From: Rhodohalobacter sulfatireducens
Lineage (GTDB): Bacteria > Bacteroidota > Rhodothermia > Balneolales > Balneolaceae
Length of the DNA stretch: 64,000 nt
Reading direction: 5' to 3'
NCBI RefSeq assembly: GCF_022012475.1
Contig: NZ_JAKLWS010000010.1
Location: 62,001-126,000 of the forward strand
In this document: positions 55,298 through 63,900 of the stretch, in pieces
Numbering within the stretch: the first letter of the stretch is position 1
How the letters are laid out: each line of letters starts with the position of its first letter
Notes under the pieces: model-generated
Seen by the model: only the letters and a program-made list of their open reading frames with translations
Database searches by the model: none
What the model was told of the DNA's origin: nothing
Made by a program: the position numbers and the translations under genes

Positions 55298-55690
55298 TCA
55301 ATTATCTGTAATCTCTTTCGCTCTTTTCTTGAATTTATCTTCCAAATAGACAATTATACTTTCATAATCTCTTTTTAAATCAAGTGTTGAAATCCTAATT
55401 ACTTTAATGCCACACTTTTTGAGTATCCGATCTTTTTTCTGATCCTCAACACATCTTCCATAGATATAATGAACATCACCAACCACCTCAATTCCCAGTT
55501 TTAGTTCTGGGCAATAGAAATCAATGACGTAATTATTTACACCATACTATCGTCTAACTTTGTAGCCCAACATTTGTTGAAGATCCTTCTATAAACGAAT
55601 CTCCCATTTTGTCATATTATTTCGGTGATATTGGCGCTGCTTTTTTGTTCTGTTAGGATTTAACACTTTAAATTCTTTCGAAAGTTGAAA
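55298..55690 (-). pseudogene. DUF559-domain endonuclease-like gene with two in-frame amber codons
   Basis: One frame from 55690 reads KVLNPNRTKKQRQYHRNNMT, KWEIRL-stop-KDLQQMLGYKVRR-stop-YGVNNYVIDFYCPELKL, then GIEVVGDVHYIYGRCVEDQK and KKCGIKVIRIS to the TAA at 55298. The stops are TAG at 55591-55589 and 55549-55547, at positions where relatives have W (RLWKDL) and Q (RRQYGV). Each could arise from one point mutation. DUF559 is a Vsr/restriction-endonuclease-like fold. No intact start is seen. It sits between fadN and the acyl-CoA synthetase gene. Confidence 0.8.
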
Positions 55691-55737
55691 TAAAAGGCTA
55701 CATCTCCTAACCCCTTCTTGCAAAGGAGATGAACTCA

Positions 55738-57546
55738 TCAATCACCTCCATTTGCTTTTACTTCATCCTCATACATAGACTCAATCTCCTCGCTGAATTT
55801 TTCATTAATTACATTTCGTTTTACCTTCATCGTTGGAGTCAACTCATCTGCTTCCACAGTGAGAGGTTCTTCCAAAAGCACGAATTTTTTGATTCTCTCC
55901 CAGGGTGATAGCTCTTTATTCACCTTATCCACTTCACGTTGAATAAGCTCACGAATTTTTCCATCCTCAGAGTAGGGTTCCTCAGGAGTATAGTGATCCC
56001 TCTTTAATCGTTTTTTCACATTCGAGTAATCTGGAATAATCAGGGCCGAGCAGAACTTTCGTTTGTAGCCTATGACAATGACCCTGTCGATAAAACCGGA
56101 ATTTTGAAGTTTATTTTCAATGTTTTGCGGTGCCACATATTTTCCGGTCGAGAGCTTAAACATCGATTTCTTTCTATCGGTGATGTATAAAAACCCATCC
56201 TCATCAATTTTACCTACATCCCCGGTTTTAAACCACCCGTCATCCGTAAATACTTCCTTCGTTTTTTCTTCATTTTTGTAGTATCCCTTCATGATATTGG
56301 GACCGCGGGCGAGGATCTCTCCATCATCGGCAATCTTAATTTCAACATCCCGAAGAGGTTTCCCGGATGTGCCTATTCTCATTTCACCCGGTTTTTGCAC
56401 TGTAATAACCGGAGATGTTTCGGTTAATCCATACCCCTGTACACATATCAACCCAATGGCATTCATGAACTTAAAAACTTCGGGTGATAATGCAGCCCCG
56501 CCACTTACCATCCCGCGTAAATTACCTCCAAAAAGTTCTCTTATCTCCTGATAAACAAATTTGTCAGCAATTTTGTGTTTCAGTGCACCAATACCACTCG
56601 GTGGGTTTTCAGGATTGTACTCTTCGGTTAGATAAATAGCCCAATAATAAATTGACTTTTTGATTCCCGAAAATTCCTGCCCCTTCACTTTTACACCGGT
56701 CTGTATCTTTTCGGGAAGACGCGGCACCGTTGCAAAGAAGAAAGGCTTGACATGCATCAAATCATCCCGGATCTCTTCGATATTTTCTGTATAAAAGATC
56801 CTGCAACCCATATAGATGTACATGTAGTCAATCATGCGTTCAAAAACATGTGAGAGTGGCAGATACGACAGTACCCTTTCCTGGTAGAACTCTTTCTCAT
56901 CGAACGGTAATTTTTCCATTGATGCCAAGACATTCGATGCAATATTATTGTGGGTCAACATCACCCCTTTTGGCATTCCTGTGGTTCCGGATGTGTAGAT
57001 CAACGTGGCAAGATCTTCTGATTTCACTTCGCTTTTAAGTGAATCAAACAGATCCGGTTTTTCTTTACGAAGCTTCTCGCCCCTTTCCAGGATACTTTCA
57101 AAAGGCTTTAACTTTTTATGTTTTGAGCCATATAGAGTGATAATTGCTTTAACAGTCTCGATCTCCTTTATAAGAGGTTTTGTCTCAGCAAAAATCTCAT
57201 CATCCGAAACTATATGAACTTTTGAATCAGAATTCTCCAGGATGTATTTAATCTGATCCCCGGGTTGTGTTGAATAGATTGGAACATCCGCTGCACCGAT
57301 TGACAGGATTGCGATATCACAAATAAGCCATTCGGCTGAATTTTCGGCATGAATGGATACCTTGTCCCCCGATCTTACTCCCAGATCGTATAAACCGAGA
57401 GCAAAATTGATAATTTTTTCACGAAAGTCTGAGACGTTGATTTCATGCCAAGTGCCATCTCTCTTCGATGAAGCGAATAATCCTTCCCCGTAATTTTCAA
57501 GTCCTTTGAATACAATTTCCGGTAGTGTGTGACTTGAAGAATTCAT
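55738..57546 (-). CDS. long-chain acyl-CoA synthetase (AMP-forming)
   Basis: A 602-aa adenylate-forming enzyme: LATLIYTSGTTGMPKGVM (P-loop motif), SYLPLSHVFERM, GYGLTETSPV, GWFKTGDVGKIDEDGFLYI and TDRKKSMFKLSTGKYVAP. This is the FadD/FACL type that makes acyl-CoA from fatty acids and ATP. First gene of the beta-oxidation set on the minus strand (synthetase, fadN, fadA, SDR), but an acyl-CoA dehydrogenase is absent from it. Confidence 0.94.
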   Translation of the reverse strand: MNSSSHTLPEIVFKGLENYGEGLFASSKRDGTWHEINVSDFREKIINFALGLYDLGVRSGDKVSIHAENSAEWLICDIAILSIGAADVPIYSTQPGDQIKYILENSDSKVHIVSDDEIFAETKPLIKEIETVKAIITLYGSKHKKLKPFESILERGEKLRKEKPDLFDSLKSEVKSEDLATLIYTSGTTGMPKGVMLTHNNIASNVLASMEKLPFDEKEFYQERVLSYLPLSHVFERMIDYMYIYMGCRIFYTENIEEIRDDLMHVKPFFFATVPRLPEKIQTGVKVKGQEFSGIKKSIYYWAIYLTEEYNPENPPSGIGALKHKIADKFVYQEIRELFGGNLRGMVSGGAALSPEVFKFMNAIGLICVQGYGLTETSPVITVQKPGEMRIGTSGKPLRDVEIKIADDGEILARGPNIMKGYYKNEEKTKEVFTDDGWFKTGDVGKIDEDGFLYITDRKKSMFKLSTGKYVAPQNIENKLQNSGFIDRVIVIGYKRKFCSALIIPDYSNVKKRLKRDHYTPEEPYSEDGKIRELIQREVDKVNKELSPWERIKKFVLLEEPLTVEADELTPTMKVKRNVINEKFSEEIESMYEDEVKANGGD

Positions 57547-57739
57547 AGTTAAAAAACCGCTTTTTTAGTAAACTGAGGTTGGTTAACACCGTTACCTAAT
57601 AAGTAACATTTTGCTGTGACTTTTAAAAATTTCTTTGAAAAAAATTTGATGATTTATCGATATTTTATTGCTAATCGTAGCTGACACTGATTTTTTCTAT
57701 TACTTCATAGTGTTTAACTAATTTTCAAATCAATTCCAG

Positions 57740-58174
57740 ATGCATATAGAACAGCAGATCAAGGAAAAGTTCGAGGGATTTTATAAACGACAGAAAAAAA
57801 ACATGGCAGATGCACTGGGATTGGAGTTCGAATATGTAAGCCGTGATGAGATGCGGGCTTCTATGCCGGTAGATGAAAATACCACTCAACCGATGGGAAT
57901 TTTACATGGCGGTGCTTCCGTCGCTCTTGCAGAAACGCTGGCCTCTGTTGGTGGGTATTTAAATCTAAAAAATGAAAATAAGATCGTTGTTGGCCTTGAA
58001 ATCAATGCCAATCACGTGAGACCGGTTTCCGAAGGCAACAAAGTTGTTGGGATATCCAAACCCATTCATCGTGGTTCACAAACACAAGTTTGGGAAACCC
58101 GAATTAAAAATGAGAGCGGAAAGTTGGTCTGCATCTCCCGCTGTACTCTTGCTGTGGTGAATAAACGCAAATAA
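57740..58174 (+). CDS. hotdog-fold thioesterase (PaaI/MenI-like)
   Basis: A 144-aa protein. SRDEMRASMPVDENTTQP, then MGILHGGASVALAETLASVG with the conserved HGG and catalytic Glu, and VVGLEINANHVRPVSEG are typical of the PaaI/DHNA-CoA hydrolase group. It hydrolyses aromatic or other acyl-CoA esters. It is divergent from the beta-oxidation set, so a link through CoA-ester metabolism is plausible but not shown. Confidence 0.9.
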   Translation: MHIEQQIKEKFEGFYKRQKKNMADALGLEFEYVSRDEMRASMPVDENTTQPMGILHGGASVALAETLASVGGYLNLKNENKIVVGLEINANHVRPVSEGNKVVGISKPIHRGSQTQVWETRIKNESGKLVCISRCTLAVVNKRK

Positions 58175-58178
58175 ACGT

Positions 58179-58505
58179 CTATCCCGTAATTCGAAACACG
58201 CCCGGTTCCGGTTCGGAGTTTTCATCAGTTTGAACAAATGTGTTGGAAGGCTTTAACACTCGCTCAAATAAAAATAAGAGTGAGGATTTAGTTTGAAGCA
58301 ACTCCTCTTCCGAAGTATCCTGATTGCTCTTCAATTTTGAGAGATAAAGATCTTTATGCCATTGCCTTATTTGGGATGAATGGGAAAGCGACATACTTTC
58401 CAAAAAATTACGGACGATTCGAACCATGGTTCTCTCAGTCGGGTACCCTGATTCTTTTCTTCGAATTTCAATTCGCAATCTCGAAAGTATCAATGATCGG
58501 TTCAT
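58179..58505 (-). CDS. orphan N-terminal SAM-like domain of a tyrosine recombinase
   Basis: A 108-aa protein, clean ATG at 58505 with AAGGAG six bases before. YPTERTMVRIVRNFLESMSL and QTKSSLLFLFERVLKPS parallel the IntI/XerC N-terminal core-binding domain (YLxWIxxFI... ALLFLYREVLG-type). No catalytic C-terminal domain follows: the gene stops after ~30 further residues and the next gene converges. Seen: the domain; inferred: a DNA-binding remnant or a stand-alone protein. No related integrase or clear attC site was recognised. Confidence 0.6.
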   Translation of the reverse strand: MNRSLILSRLRIEIRRKESGYPTERTMVRIVRNFLESMSLSHSSQIRQWHKDLYLSKLKSNQDTSEEELLQTKSSLLFLFERVLKPSNTFVQTDENSEPEPGVFRITG

Positions 58506-58633
58506 AATATCTCCTTTTTACTTGTATGAACCGGATTTTCTAAATCCCTTACAGAATTTTTTTGAATTGATTATTTGATGGATTTCAGTACTATTAAAAC
58601 ATGAACAAATGAGAAAATTCCAATGACCAAATC

Positions 58634-58709
58634 ACAAATAACAAACATTCGACTCATATTTTTGAAGTGCTTTAATTCAATTGCTTGAAAATTGGAGCTT
58701 GTTATTTGT
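58634..58709. repeat. 11-bp inverted repeat between orphan integrase-domain and VOC genes
   Basis: ACAAATAACAA (58634-58644) and TTGTTATTTGT (58699-58709) form perfect arms about 55 bp apart, in an AT-rich block resembling a common dispersed Bacteroidota repeat. No terminator T-run. Confidence 0.6.
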
Positions 58710-58768
58710 CCCATAGGGATCACTTTGTGGGAGTTTTCTACTAACATCAATCAAAACAAATAACCAAT

Positions 58769-59152
58769 ATGGCAAATAAAAAACCTATAACTGTAGGATG
58801 GTTTGAGATTCCAACCGCAGATATGGAACGTGCAATCAGATTTTACGAAACCGTTTTTGATTGCAAACTTGATCGAAATGCAATGGGCGATTTCGACATG
58901 GCCTGGTTTGCCTGGGATGAAGATATGAAAGGTGCAGGAGGCTCACTCGTCCATCATGAAACTTACTCTCCATCTCAAGATGGCACACTGGTATACTTTT
59001 CTTCTGAAGACACAAATACCGAACTAAATCGGATTGAAGAAGCAGGCGGTAAAATTCTCCAGGAGAAAACAGAGATCAGCCCGGATATAGGATATATGGC
59101 ACTGTTTTTAGATACCGAAGGAAACAGGATTGCGCTTCACTCAAGGAAGTGA
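58769..59152 (+). CDS. VOC family (glyoxalase-like) protein
   Basis: A 127-aa protein with two VOC repeats: TVGWFEIPTADMERAIRFYE with Glu/His metal positions, then TLVYFSSEDTNTELNRIEEA and MALFLDTEGNRIALHS. Members include glyoxalase I, dioxygenases and antibiotic-binding proteins; specificity is unknown. Single gene, no operon partner; its end faces the aminotransferase gene 17 bp away. Confidence 0.88.
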   Translation: MANKKPITVGWFEIPTADMERAIRFYETVFDCKLDRNAMGDFDMAWFAWDEDMKGAGGSLVHHETYSPSQDGTLVYFSSEDTNTELNRIEEAGGKILQEKTEISPDIGYMALFLDTEGNRIALHSRK

Positions 59153-59169
59153 TTTTCTATATCTGTTTA

Positions 59170-60096
59170 TCAGCTCAGCTTCGCCTTTCGTACTTCCTCC
59201 TCAATCAGAGCTTCGTACTTTTGTTGAAGGTCTTTTGTAATCTCTCCAAGAGAACCATTTCCGATCTTGCGGCCATCTACTTCCGGTACCGGAGTAAGTC
59301 CGCCGAACGTTCCGGTTACGAATGCTTCATCGGCGCCATATAGATCAAACAGAGAAAAATTCTTTTGATGACAGGGAATTCCGTAGTCATTACAAATTCT
59401 AATTACGTTATGACGCGTAATTCCATTCATACAATACTGACCGGTTGAGGTCCAAACTTCACCATTTGTCACCATAAAAAAGTTGGTGGCATTACAGGTA
59501 GATACAAAACCATTCACGTCAAGCATCAAAGCTTCATCTGCTCCGGCCTCCAGCGCCTGTATCAGTGCCTGCACTTCGTGAAGTTTACTATGGCAATTCA
59601 ATCTCGGATCTAAATAATCGGGGGAGCCTCTTCGGATTGTGCTGGTGAAAAGCGTAACTCCTTTATTTTTGGTCTCGGGTGATGCTTTTTTGAATTCGGG
59701 AATAATCACCAAATTCGGTCCGCTTACCGTTAATCGCGGATCTTGTGATGGAGTCTTTTTTATCCCTCTGGTGAGCATAAAACGAACATGAACTCCATCT
59801 TCCATTCCATTGGCATTCAGTGTCTTCCAAATTTCATTAGTCAACTCCTCTTTGGAAAATGGAAGATCCATACCAACCGTTTTAGCGGCTGTCCAAAGAC
59901 GGTTCAAATGAAGATCAAGAAAAACAAGAACACCTTTATGTAGTCGGCAGGCCTCCCAGACGCCATCCCCTACTAAATACCCACTATCAAAGACAGATAT
60001 TTTGGCTTCACTTCTTGGAAGGAGCTCACCATTGACAAAGATTTTTATGGATTCATTTCGCGGATCATCAAGAGCATTGTGGGTACCGTGAGTCAT
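59170..60096 (-). CDS. aminotransferase class IV (BCAT/D-amino acid transaminase-like)
   Basis: A 308-aa PLP enzyme. FVNGELLPRSEAKISVFDSG (family start), DPRLNCHSKLHEVQALIQAL with the PLP lysine in the SKLHEV region, ADEALMLDVNGFVSTCNATN and GADEAFVTGTFGGLTPVPEVD fit the class IV fold. It could be a branched-chain or D-amino-acid transaminase or an aminodeoxychorismate lyase; the exact reaction is not decided. Unclustered. Confidence 0.9.
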   Translation of the reverse strand: MTHGTHNALDDPRNESIKIFVNGELLPRSEAKISVFDSGYLVGDGVWEACRLHKGVLVFLDLHLNRLWTAAKTVGMDLPFSKEELTNEIWKTLNANGMEDGVHVRFMLTRGIKKTPSQDPRLTVSGPNLVIIPEFKKASPETKNKGVTLFTSTIRRGSPDYLDPRLNCHSKLHEVQALIQALEAGADEALMLDVNGFVSTCNATNFFMVTNGEVWTSTGQYCMNGITRHNVIRICNDYGIPCHQKNFSLFDLYGADEAFVTGTFGGLTPVPEVDGRKIGNGSLGEITKDLQQKYEALIEEEVRKAKLS

Positions 60097-60177
60097 AATG
60101 TAAGCAGAATCAAATCTTCAATTTTCAAACAAATGGAAAAAATCATGCTAAACGATTTTATCGTAAGCATATTTAAA

Positions 60178-60504
60178 TCACCCGGCAAAGATCCCCCAAA
60201 ATTCCCATAAAACTACAATAGCATAAATCACAAAGGCGATAAACCCGGCAATATTCCACTTTCTTTGAATTTCTTTAAAGTGTTCAATACTCTCCCAATT
60301 CTTATTACCCCAGGCCAACTCATTTCCCTTTAATCCAAGGTAAATCATAACCGGAACATTAATCACCGGCACAAATGCAAGCAGGGCAATATATGTTTTG
60401 TTCCCAATTCCCCAGAAACCGTTTAAAAAGAATGCACCCCAATTCCACCCTTCAATTTCATGAGGGAATGAATCTTCGATATTATCGTCTGTAGTATGTT
60501 CCAT
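60178..60504 (-). CDS. small DUF2628-like membrane protein
   Basis: A 108-aa protein with a conserved WNWGAFFLNGFWGIGNK motif near the start, two or three membrane segments (YIALLAFVPVINVPVMIYLG, WNIAGFIAFVIYAIVVLWEFW) and a central KGNELAWGNKNW turn. The family is of unknown function. It lies between the aminotransferase and cstA genes on the same strand with gaps of 80-100 bp. Confidence 0.75.
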   Translation of the reverse strand: MEHTTDDNIEDSFPHEIEGWNWGAFFLNGFWGIGNKTYIALLAFVPVINVPVMIYLGLKGNELAWGNKNWESIEHFKEIQRKWNIAGFIAFVIYAIVVLWEFWGIFAG

Positions 60505-60605
60505 GCTTGATGTTATTCAATGTTTCTTTGCATTCAATTTGCAAAATTATCACTTCTTAAAAAAAGCAAATTTACGGGTTTTATCACTTGGTACCGAATC
60601 GTTTT

Positions 60606-62330
60606 TTACCCGTCTGATTCCTTTCGAAATAAGAACAGTGCTTCCAGTACTATCCAGACAGCAAACGACAGAATAATAGCCCCAAAAATAAAAAGAAGCA
60701 TATTCCCTTCCGTTGCTCCAAAACCGGACCAATCAAAGAACACCTGCTGTATCATTGCCCAAAGAGTCATAAAAATTAAAAACAACAATGGAATGAGTGT
60801 ATAGATGTAGTTTCTGCCCTTTCGCTTGAGCCAGATAGTAACAATCAACAAGCTGATTGCCGCCAGGAGTTGGTTTGATGTTCCAAACAGGGGCCACAGA
60901 AGATAACCGCCTGAACCAATGCCTCTCGGGCCTTCCGGAATGAGAACTAACGCAGCACTCGCTCCTACTGCAATTGAGGTGGAGATATGCATCTTCGTTA
61001 GCGGTTTTACGCTGTACTCCTGTCCGAGCTCGTTAATAATGTAACGCATCAAACGGACGGAAGTATCAAGAGTGGTAGCTGCAAAGCTTATAACGATCAC
61101 TGCTATTATGGTCTCAGCGGCTTGCAGCGGAATGTTCAGAGCTGTAGCTAATTGAGCCGCTCCCTGCACAAAAATATTGAGGCCTGAAGATCCCGCACTG
61201 GCAAAAGAGTGATAGGTATCAAGAAATTCACCTGTTGTGTTGAAGTAAGTAACCACTGCTACAATAGTAATCAGGGCAAGTGCTCCCTCTCCAACAGCTC
61301 CAAGATACCCGATAAAACGGGCATCAGTCTCTTTATCTAACTGTTTGGCAGTGGTTCCTGATGATACCAATCCGTGAAATCCGGATATAGCTCCGCAAGC
61401 AATTGTAATAAATAATAGCGGGAACCAACTGACATCAGTTGCGGCTTCATTGGTTGTAGGAGCAGTAATTTCCGGACTCATTACGAATAAACCCAAATAT
61501 AGAATTACCAAACCAACAATCAGTTGGTGTGAATTAATAAAGTCTCTCGGCTGTAATAACTTCCATACGGATAATGTTGAAGCGATATAAACATAGATCA
61601 TCAGGATAATAATCCACAAAAGGAATGAGATCTCAACACCGTTTAAGCCCATTATTACAGTGTTCTCCTCACCTCCGAAATAACGAACAAAATCTATCTG
61701 CAGCGCCGGCACATAACTGGCAATGATGGCTGCAAAATACATCACAAAAAGAACTATGATGGATGGAATGAGCATGCTGCCGGTTTTCCTGTAGGAACGA
61801 TACCCGATCCATACAGCAAGTGGAATCTGAATAAATATGGAGAGAACACTTGCTGGAAAACTGATAAAAAGGTTAGAGATCACCCACGCGAACACGGCAT
61901 TCACCATCAATACAAGAATTAAGATGATAAACAGGAATAGAATCTTCGCTCTGCGACCCACAATTTTATCAGCTAAAATTCCAATCGACTGACCTTTGTT
62001 TCGAACGGAGAGTACCATCACACCAAAATCATGAACACCTGCGGCAAAAATGGTTCCTATAACAACCCAAAGCATAGCCGGTAACCACCCCCAGTAAACG
62101 GCTATAGCCGGACCCACGATTGGAGCTGCACCGGCTATGGATGTAAAATGATGTCCCCAAAGGATATATTTGTTGGTAGGAACGTAATCCACTCCATCCT
62201 CGAACTTATGGGCAGGTGTTACATAATTGGGATTGAGCTTGTAGATCTTCTCTGCAAGAAATTTCGAGTAGTATCTATATCCTACGAAAAAGAGTACAAG
62301 AGAAATTGCCGCTACGAGACTACCGGACAT
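60606..62330 (-). CDS. cstA: carbon starvation protein A
   Basis: A 574-aa membrane transporter with many hydrophobic segments. HHFTSIAGAAPIVGPAIAVY near the N-terminus, GVHDFGVMVLSVRNKGQSIG, FHGLVSSGTTAKQL, FAATTLDTSVRLMRYIINEL and LWPLFGTSNQLLAAISLL are CstA signatures. In E. coli it imports peptides or pyruvate under carbon limitation. The length fits the shorter (~570-aa) class. Its upstream region carries the AGTCATCGG stem-loop. Confidence 0.94.
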   Translation of the reverse strand: MSGSLVAAISLVLFFVGYRYYSKFLAEKIYKLNPNYVTPAHKFEDGVDYVPTNKYILWGHHFTSIAGAAPIVGPAIAVYWGWLPAMLWVVIGTIFAAGVHDFGVMVLSVRNKGQSIGILADKIVGRRAKILFLFIILILVLMVNAVFAWVISNLFISFPASVLSIFIQIPLAVWIGYRSYRKTGSMLIPSIIVLFVMYFAAIIASYVPALQIDFVRYFGGEENTVIMGLNGVEISFLLWIIILMIYVYIASTLSVWKLLQPRDFINSHQLIVGLVILYLGLFVMSPEITAPTTNEAATDVSWFPLLFITIACGAISGFHGLVSSGTTAKQLDKETDARFIGYLGAVGEGALALITIVAVVTYFNTTGEFLDTYHSFASAGSSGLNIFVQGAAQLATALNIPLQAAETIIAVIVISFAATTLDTSVRLMRYIINELGQEYSVKPLTKMHISTSIAVGASAALVLIPEGPRGIGSGGYLLWPLFGTSNQLLAAISLLIVTIWLKRKGRNYIYTLIPLLFLIFMTLWAMIQQVFFDWSGFGATEGNMLLFIFGAIILSFAVWIVLEALFLFRKESDG

Positions 62331-62409
62331 AAGTTTACTCCGTTTTATTTTTTAGGCCAACGGAATATCTGACATGGAAAGTAAAATGTCGAATTTTTTT
62401 GTGCTCCCA

Positions 62410-62474
62410 AGTCATCGGATAAGTGGAAATTCCATAAAATTTGTTCATTTATCCAAAATCCTCATCCGATGACT
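62410..62474. repeat. dispersed stem-loop repeat (AGTCATCGGATAAGT/CTCATCCGATGACT)
   Basis: AGTCATCGGATAAGTG (62410-62425) and CTCATCCGATGACT (62461-62474) are inverted copies with one mismatch over 14 bp, separated by ~35 bp. They are the same arms as at 10015-10076 and in the 158-bp array. It sits upstream of cstA. Confidence 0.82.
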
Positions 62475-62517
62475 CCTACTGCTACTCACGTTTTTCAAAG
62501 AATCTGTGTCCTACCCC

Positions 62518-62555
62518 GCCACTCTTCAAGGAGCTGGCGCACTCTTGAAGGTGGC
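62518..62555. repeat. hairpin sharing sequence with the 222-bp element
   Basis: GCCAC-T-CTTCAAG (62518-62530) pairs with CTTGAAG-GTGGC (62544-62555), a 12-bp stem with one bulge. Its reverse complement, CTCCTTGAAGAGTGGCGGGG, closely matches the CTCCTTGAAGAG and GAGTGGCGGGGAT blocks inside the 222-bp element at 23830-24051. Confidence 0.7.
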
Positions 62556-62564
62556 TCTATACAA

Positions 62565-62984
62565 TTATTTCCCAACTACCTGAACGATCACATGCCGCTT
62601 TCTTGATTGATTGTCATGATCGAGCACAACGATCTGTTGCCAGGTTCCGAGGATGCACTTGCCATCACGAATAGGAACTGTTATTCCGGGCCCCATAAAA
62701 GTGGCACGAATATGTGAGAACCCGTTGTCATCGCCCCACGTTTCTGAGTGGTGAGATTTCATATTCTGCGATGCAAAATCCTCCAGTTTCTCTTTGATAT
62801 CTTTTACAAGGGCGGGCTCAAACTCCATCGTTGAAATAGAAGCGGTTGAACCGACTACATGAATGTGACAAAATCCATCATTAAATCCGGTCTCTTTTAC
62901 AGTCGCATCCACTTTCGGTGTAATATTATGGATGTCTGAAAATCCTTTTGTCTTCAAGTGTAGATCTTTTGTGATGATATCCAT
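62565..62984 (-). CDS. YjbQ family protein (UPF0047)
   Basis: A 139-aa single-domain protein: LHLKTKGFSDIHNITPKVDA at the start, GFCHIHVVGSTASISTMEFE in the middle, ILGTWQQIVVLDHDNQSRKR at the end, with the histidines and the WGDDNGFSHIRATFMGP block of the family. Members have weak thiamine-phosphate-synthase-like activity; the cellular role is not settled. Its stop at 62565 directly follows the hairpin upstream of cstA. Confidence 0.9.
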   Translation of the reverse strand: MDIITKDLHLKTKGFSDIHNITPKVDATVKETGFNDGFCHIHVVGSTASISTMEFEPALVKDIKEKLEDFASQNMKSHHSETWGDDNGFSHIRATFMGPGITVPIRDGKCILGTWQQIVVLDHDNQSRKRHVIVQVVGK

Positions 62985-63243
62985 AAAAGTTAATTTAACA
63001 GGTTAAAATAAATTGATGAGAATCACCACTAAATTAAGTTCTCTGAGATATTTAACCAATCATTGAACAGGATTATTTGTGCTGCCCCTTCTAAAAATCA
63101 GCTCACAATACATCTTTGAGAGAAACAGCAAGTTCTTTTCGCATATATTATAGTGTAAACTCAGTACTCTGATGAAATTTAAAGATCAGAAAAAATTAAA
63201 ACGAAGCTTCCAATTGGATAAACACTAACTAAACAAATAAGCC

Positions 63244-63828
63244 ATGAGAACCTCTCTACTCAAATATCTGCTAATAGTTATATCAAGCTTGTCTCTAATT
63301 TTTATTATGAATTGTGAAGGACCGGAAGGGCCAACCGGCCCGGAAGGACCGCAAGGGCCACAGGGTGAACTAGGACCCGAAGGGCCTCAAGGACCTCCCG
63401 GTGAAGATGGTAATGCTAACGTAATCTCTTCTGAATGGATTCGACTTGGTGATGTTGCAACTCCCGCCGATACAAGTCTAATAGGTCGAAATTACACAAG
63501 ATATCATATTCCAGCTGATCAACTCACGCAGGAGATCATTGATGGTGGTACTATTATAGTTTACTATCAACTATTGGGAATGATAACTCCCCTCCCATAT
63601 ACATTGGCCGGAATCGGTGGAGATGAGGATAAACTGATAACCTTTGCTCCATTTACGCCAGAACGAATAACAATTTTAAGCCAGGAATTAGACAATACAG
63701 CTTGGCCTATCAACTTGAATACTGAATTCAGGTATATTCTTATACCAAGCAGTACACCTGCCAAACAAAAACTACCGGATTTTGCTGATTACCATGCAAC
63801 CATGGATTTTTATGGATTAGAGTATTAG
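63244..63828 (+). CDS. lipoprotein with short collagen-like repeat
   Basis: A 194-aa protein: signal segment to IFIMNC (lipobox Cys24), then about eleven G-x-y triplets (GPEGPTGPEGPQGPQGELGP and on to GPPGED, residues ~26-57). After that comes a globular domain of ~130 residues (IRLGDVATPAD, YTRYHIPADQL, IIVYYQLLGM). Bacterial collagen-like lipoproteins often act in adhesion or as surface trimers. The globular part is unrecognised. Terminated by a strong hairpin. Confidence 0.85.
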   Translation: MRTSLLKYLLIVISSLSLIFIMNCEGPEGPTGPEGPQGPQGELGPEGPQGPPGEDGNANVISSEWIRLGDVATPADTSLIGRNYTRYHIPADQLTQEIIDGGTIIVYYQLLGMITPLPYTLAGIGGDEDKLITFAPFTPERITILSQELDNTAWPINLNTEFRYILIPSSTPAKQKLPDFADYHATMDFYGLEY

Positions 63829-63847
63829 TAAAATAATATTATCAAAT

Positions 63848-63900
63848 AAACCTGTTGGCTGTGATTTAACCAATCAACACAGTTAACAGGTTTTTTATTT
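63848..63900 (+). terminator. strong Rho-independent terminator after collagen-like gene
   Basis: AAACCTGTT-GG-CTGTG pairs with CACAG-TT-AACAGGTTT (63848-63863 with 63878-63893) as a long stem broken by a 2-nt mismatch, followed by TTTTTATTTTT. Confidence 0.92.

Noticed and set aside
55541-55595. amber codons as a recoded amino acid (pyrrolysine-like)
   Set aside because: The affected residues are ordinary W and Q, other genes in the window end normally with TAG, and the gene lacks a clear start, so plain pseudogenisation is simpler.
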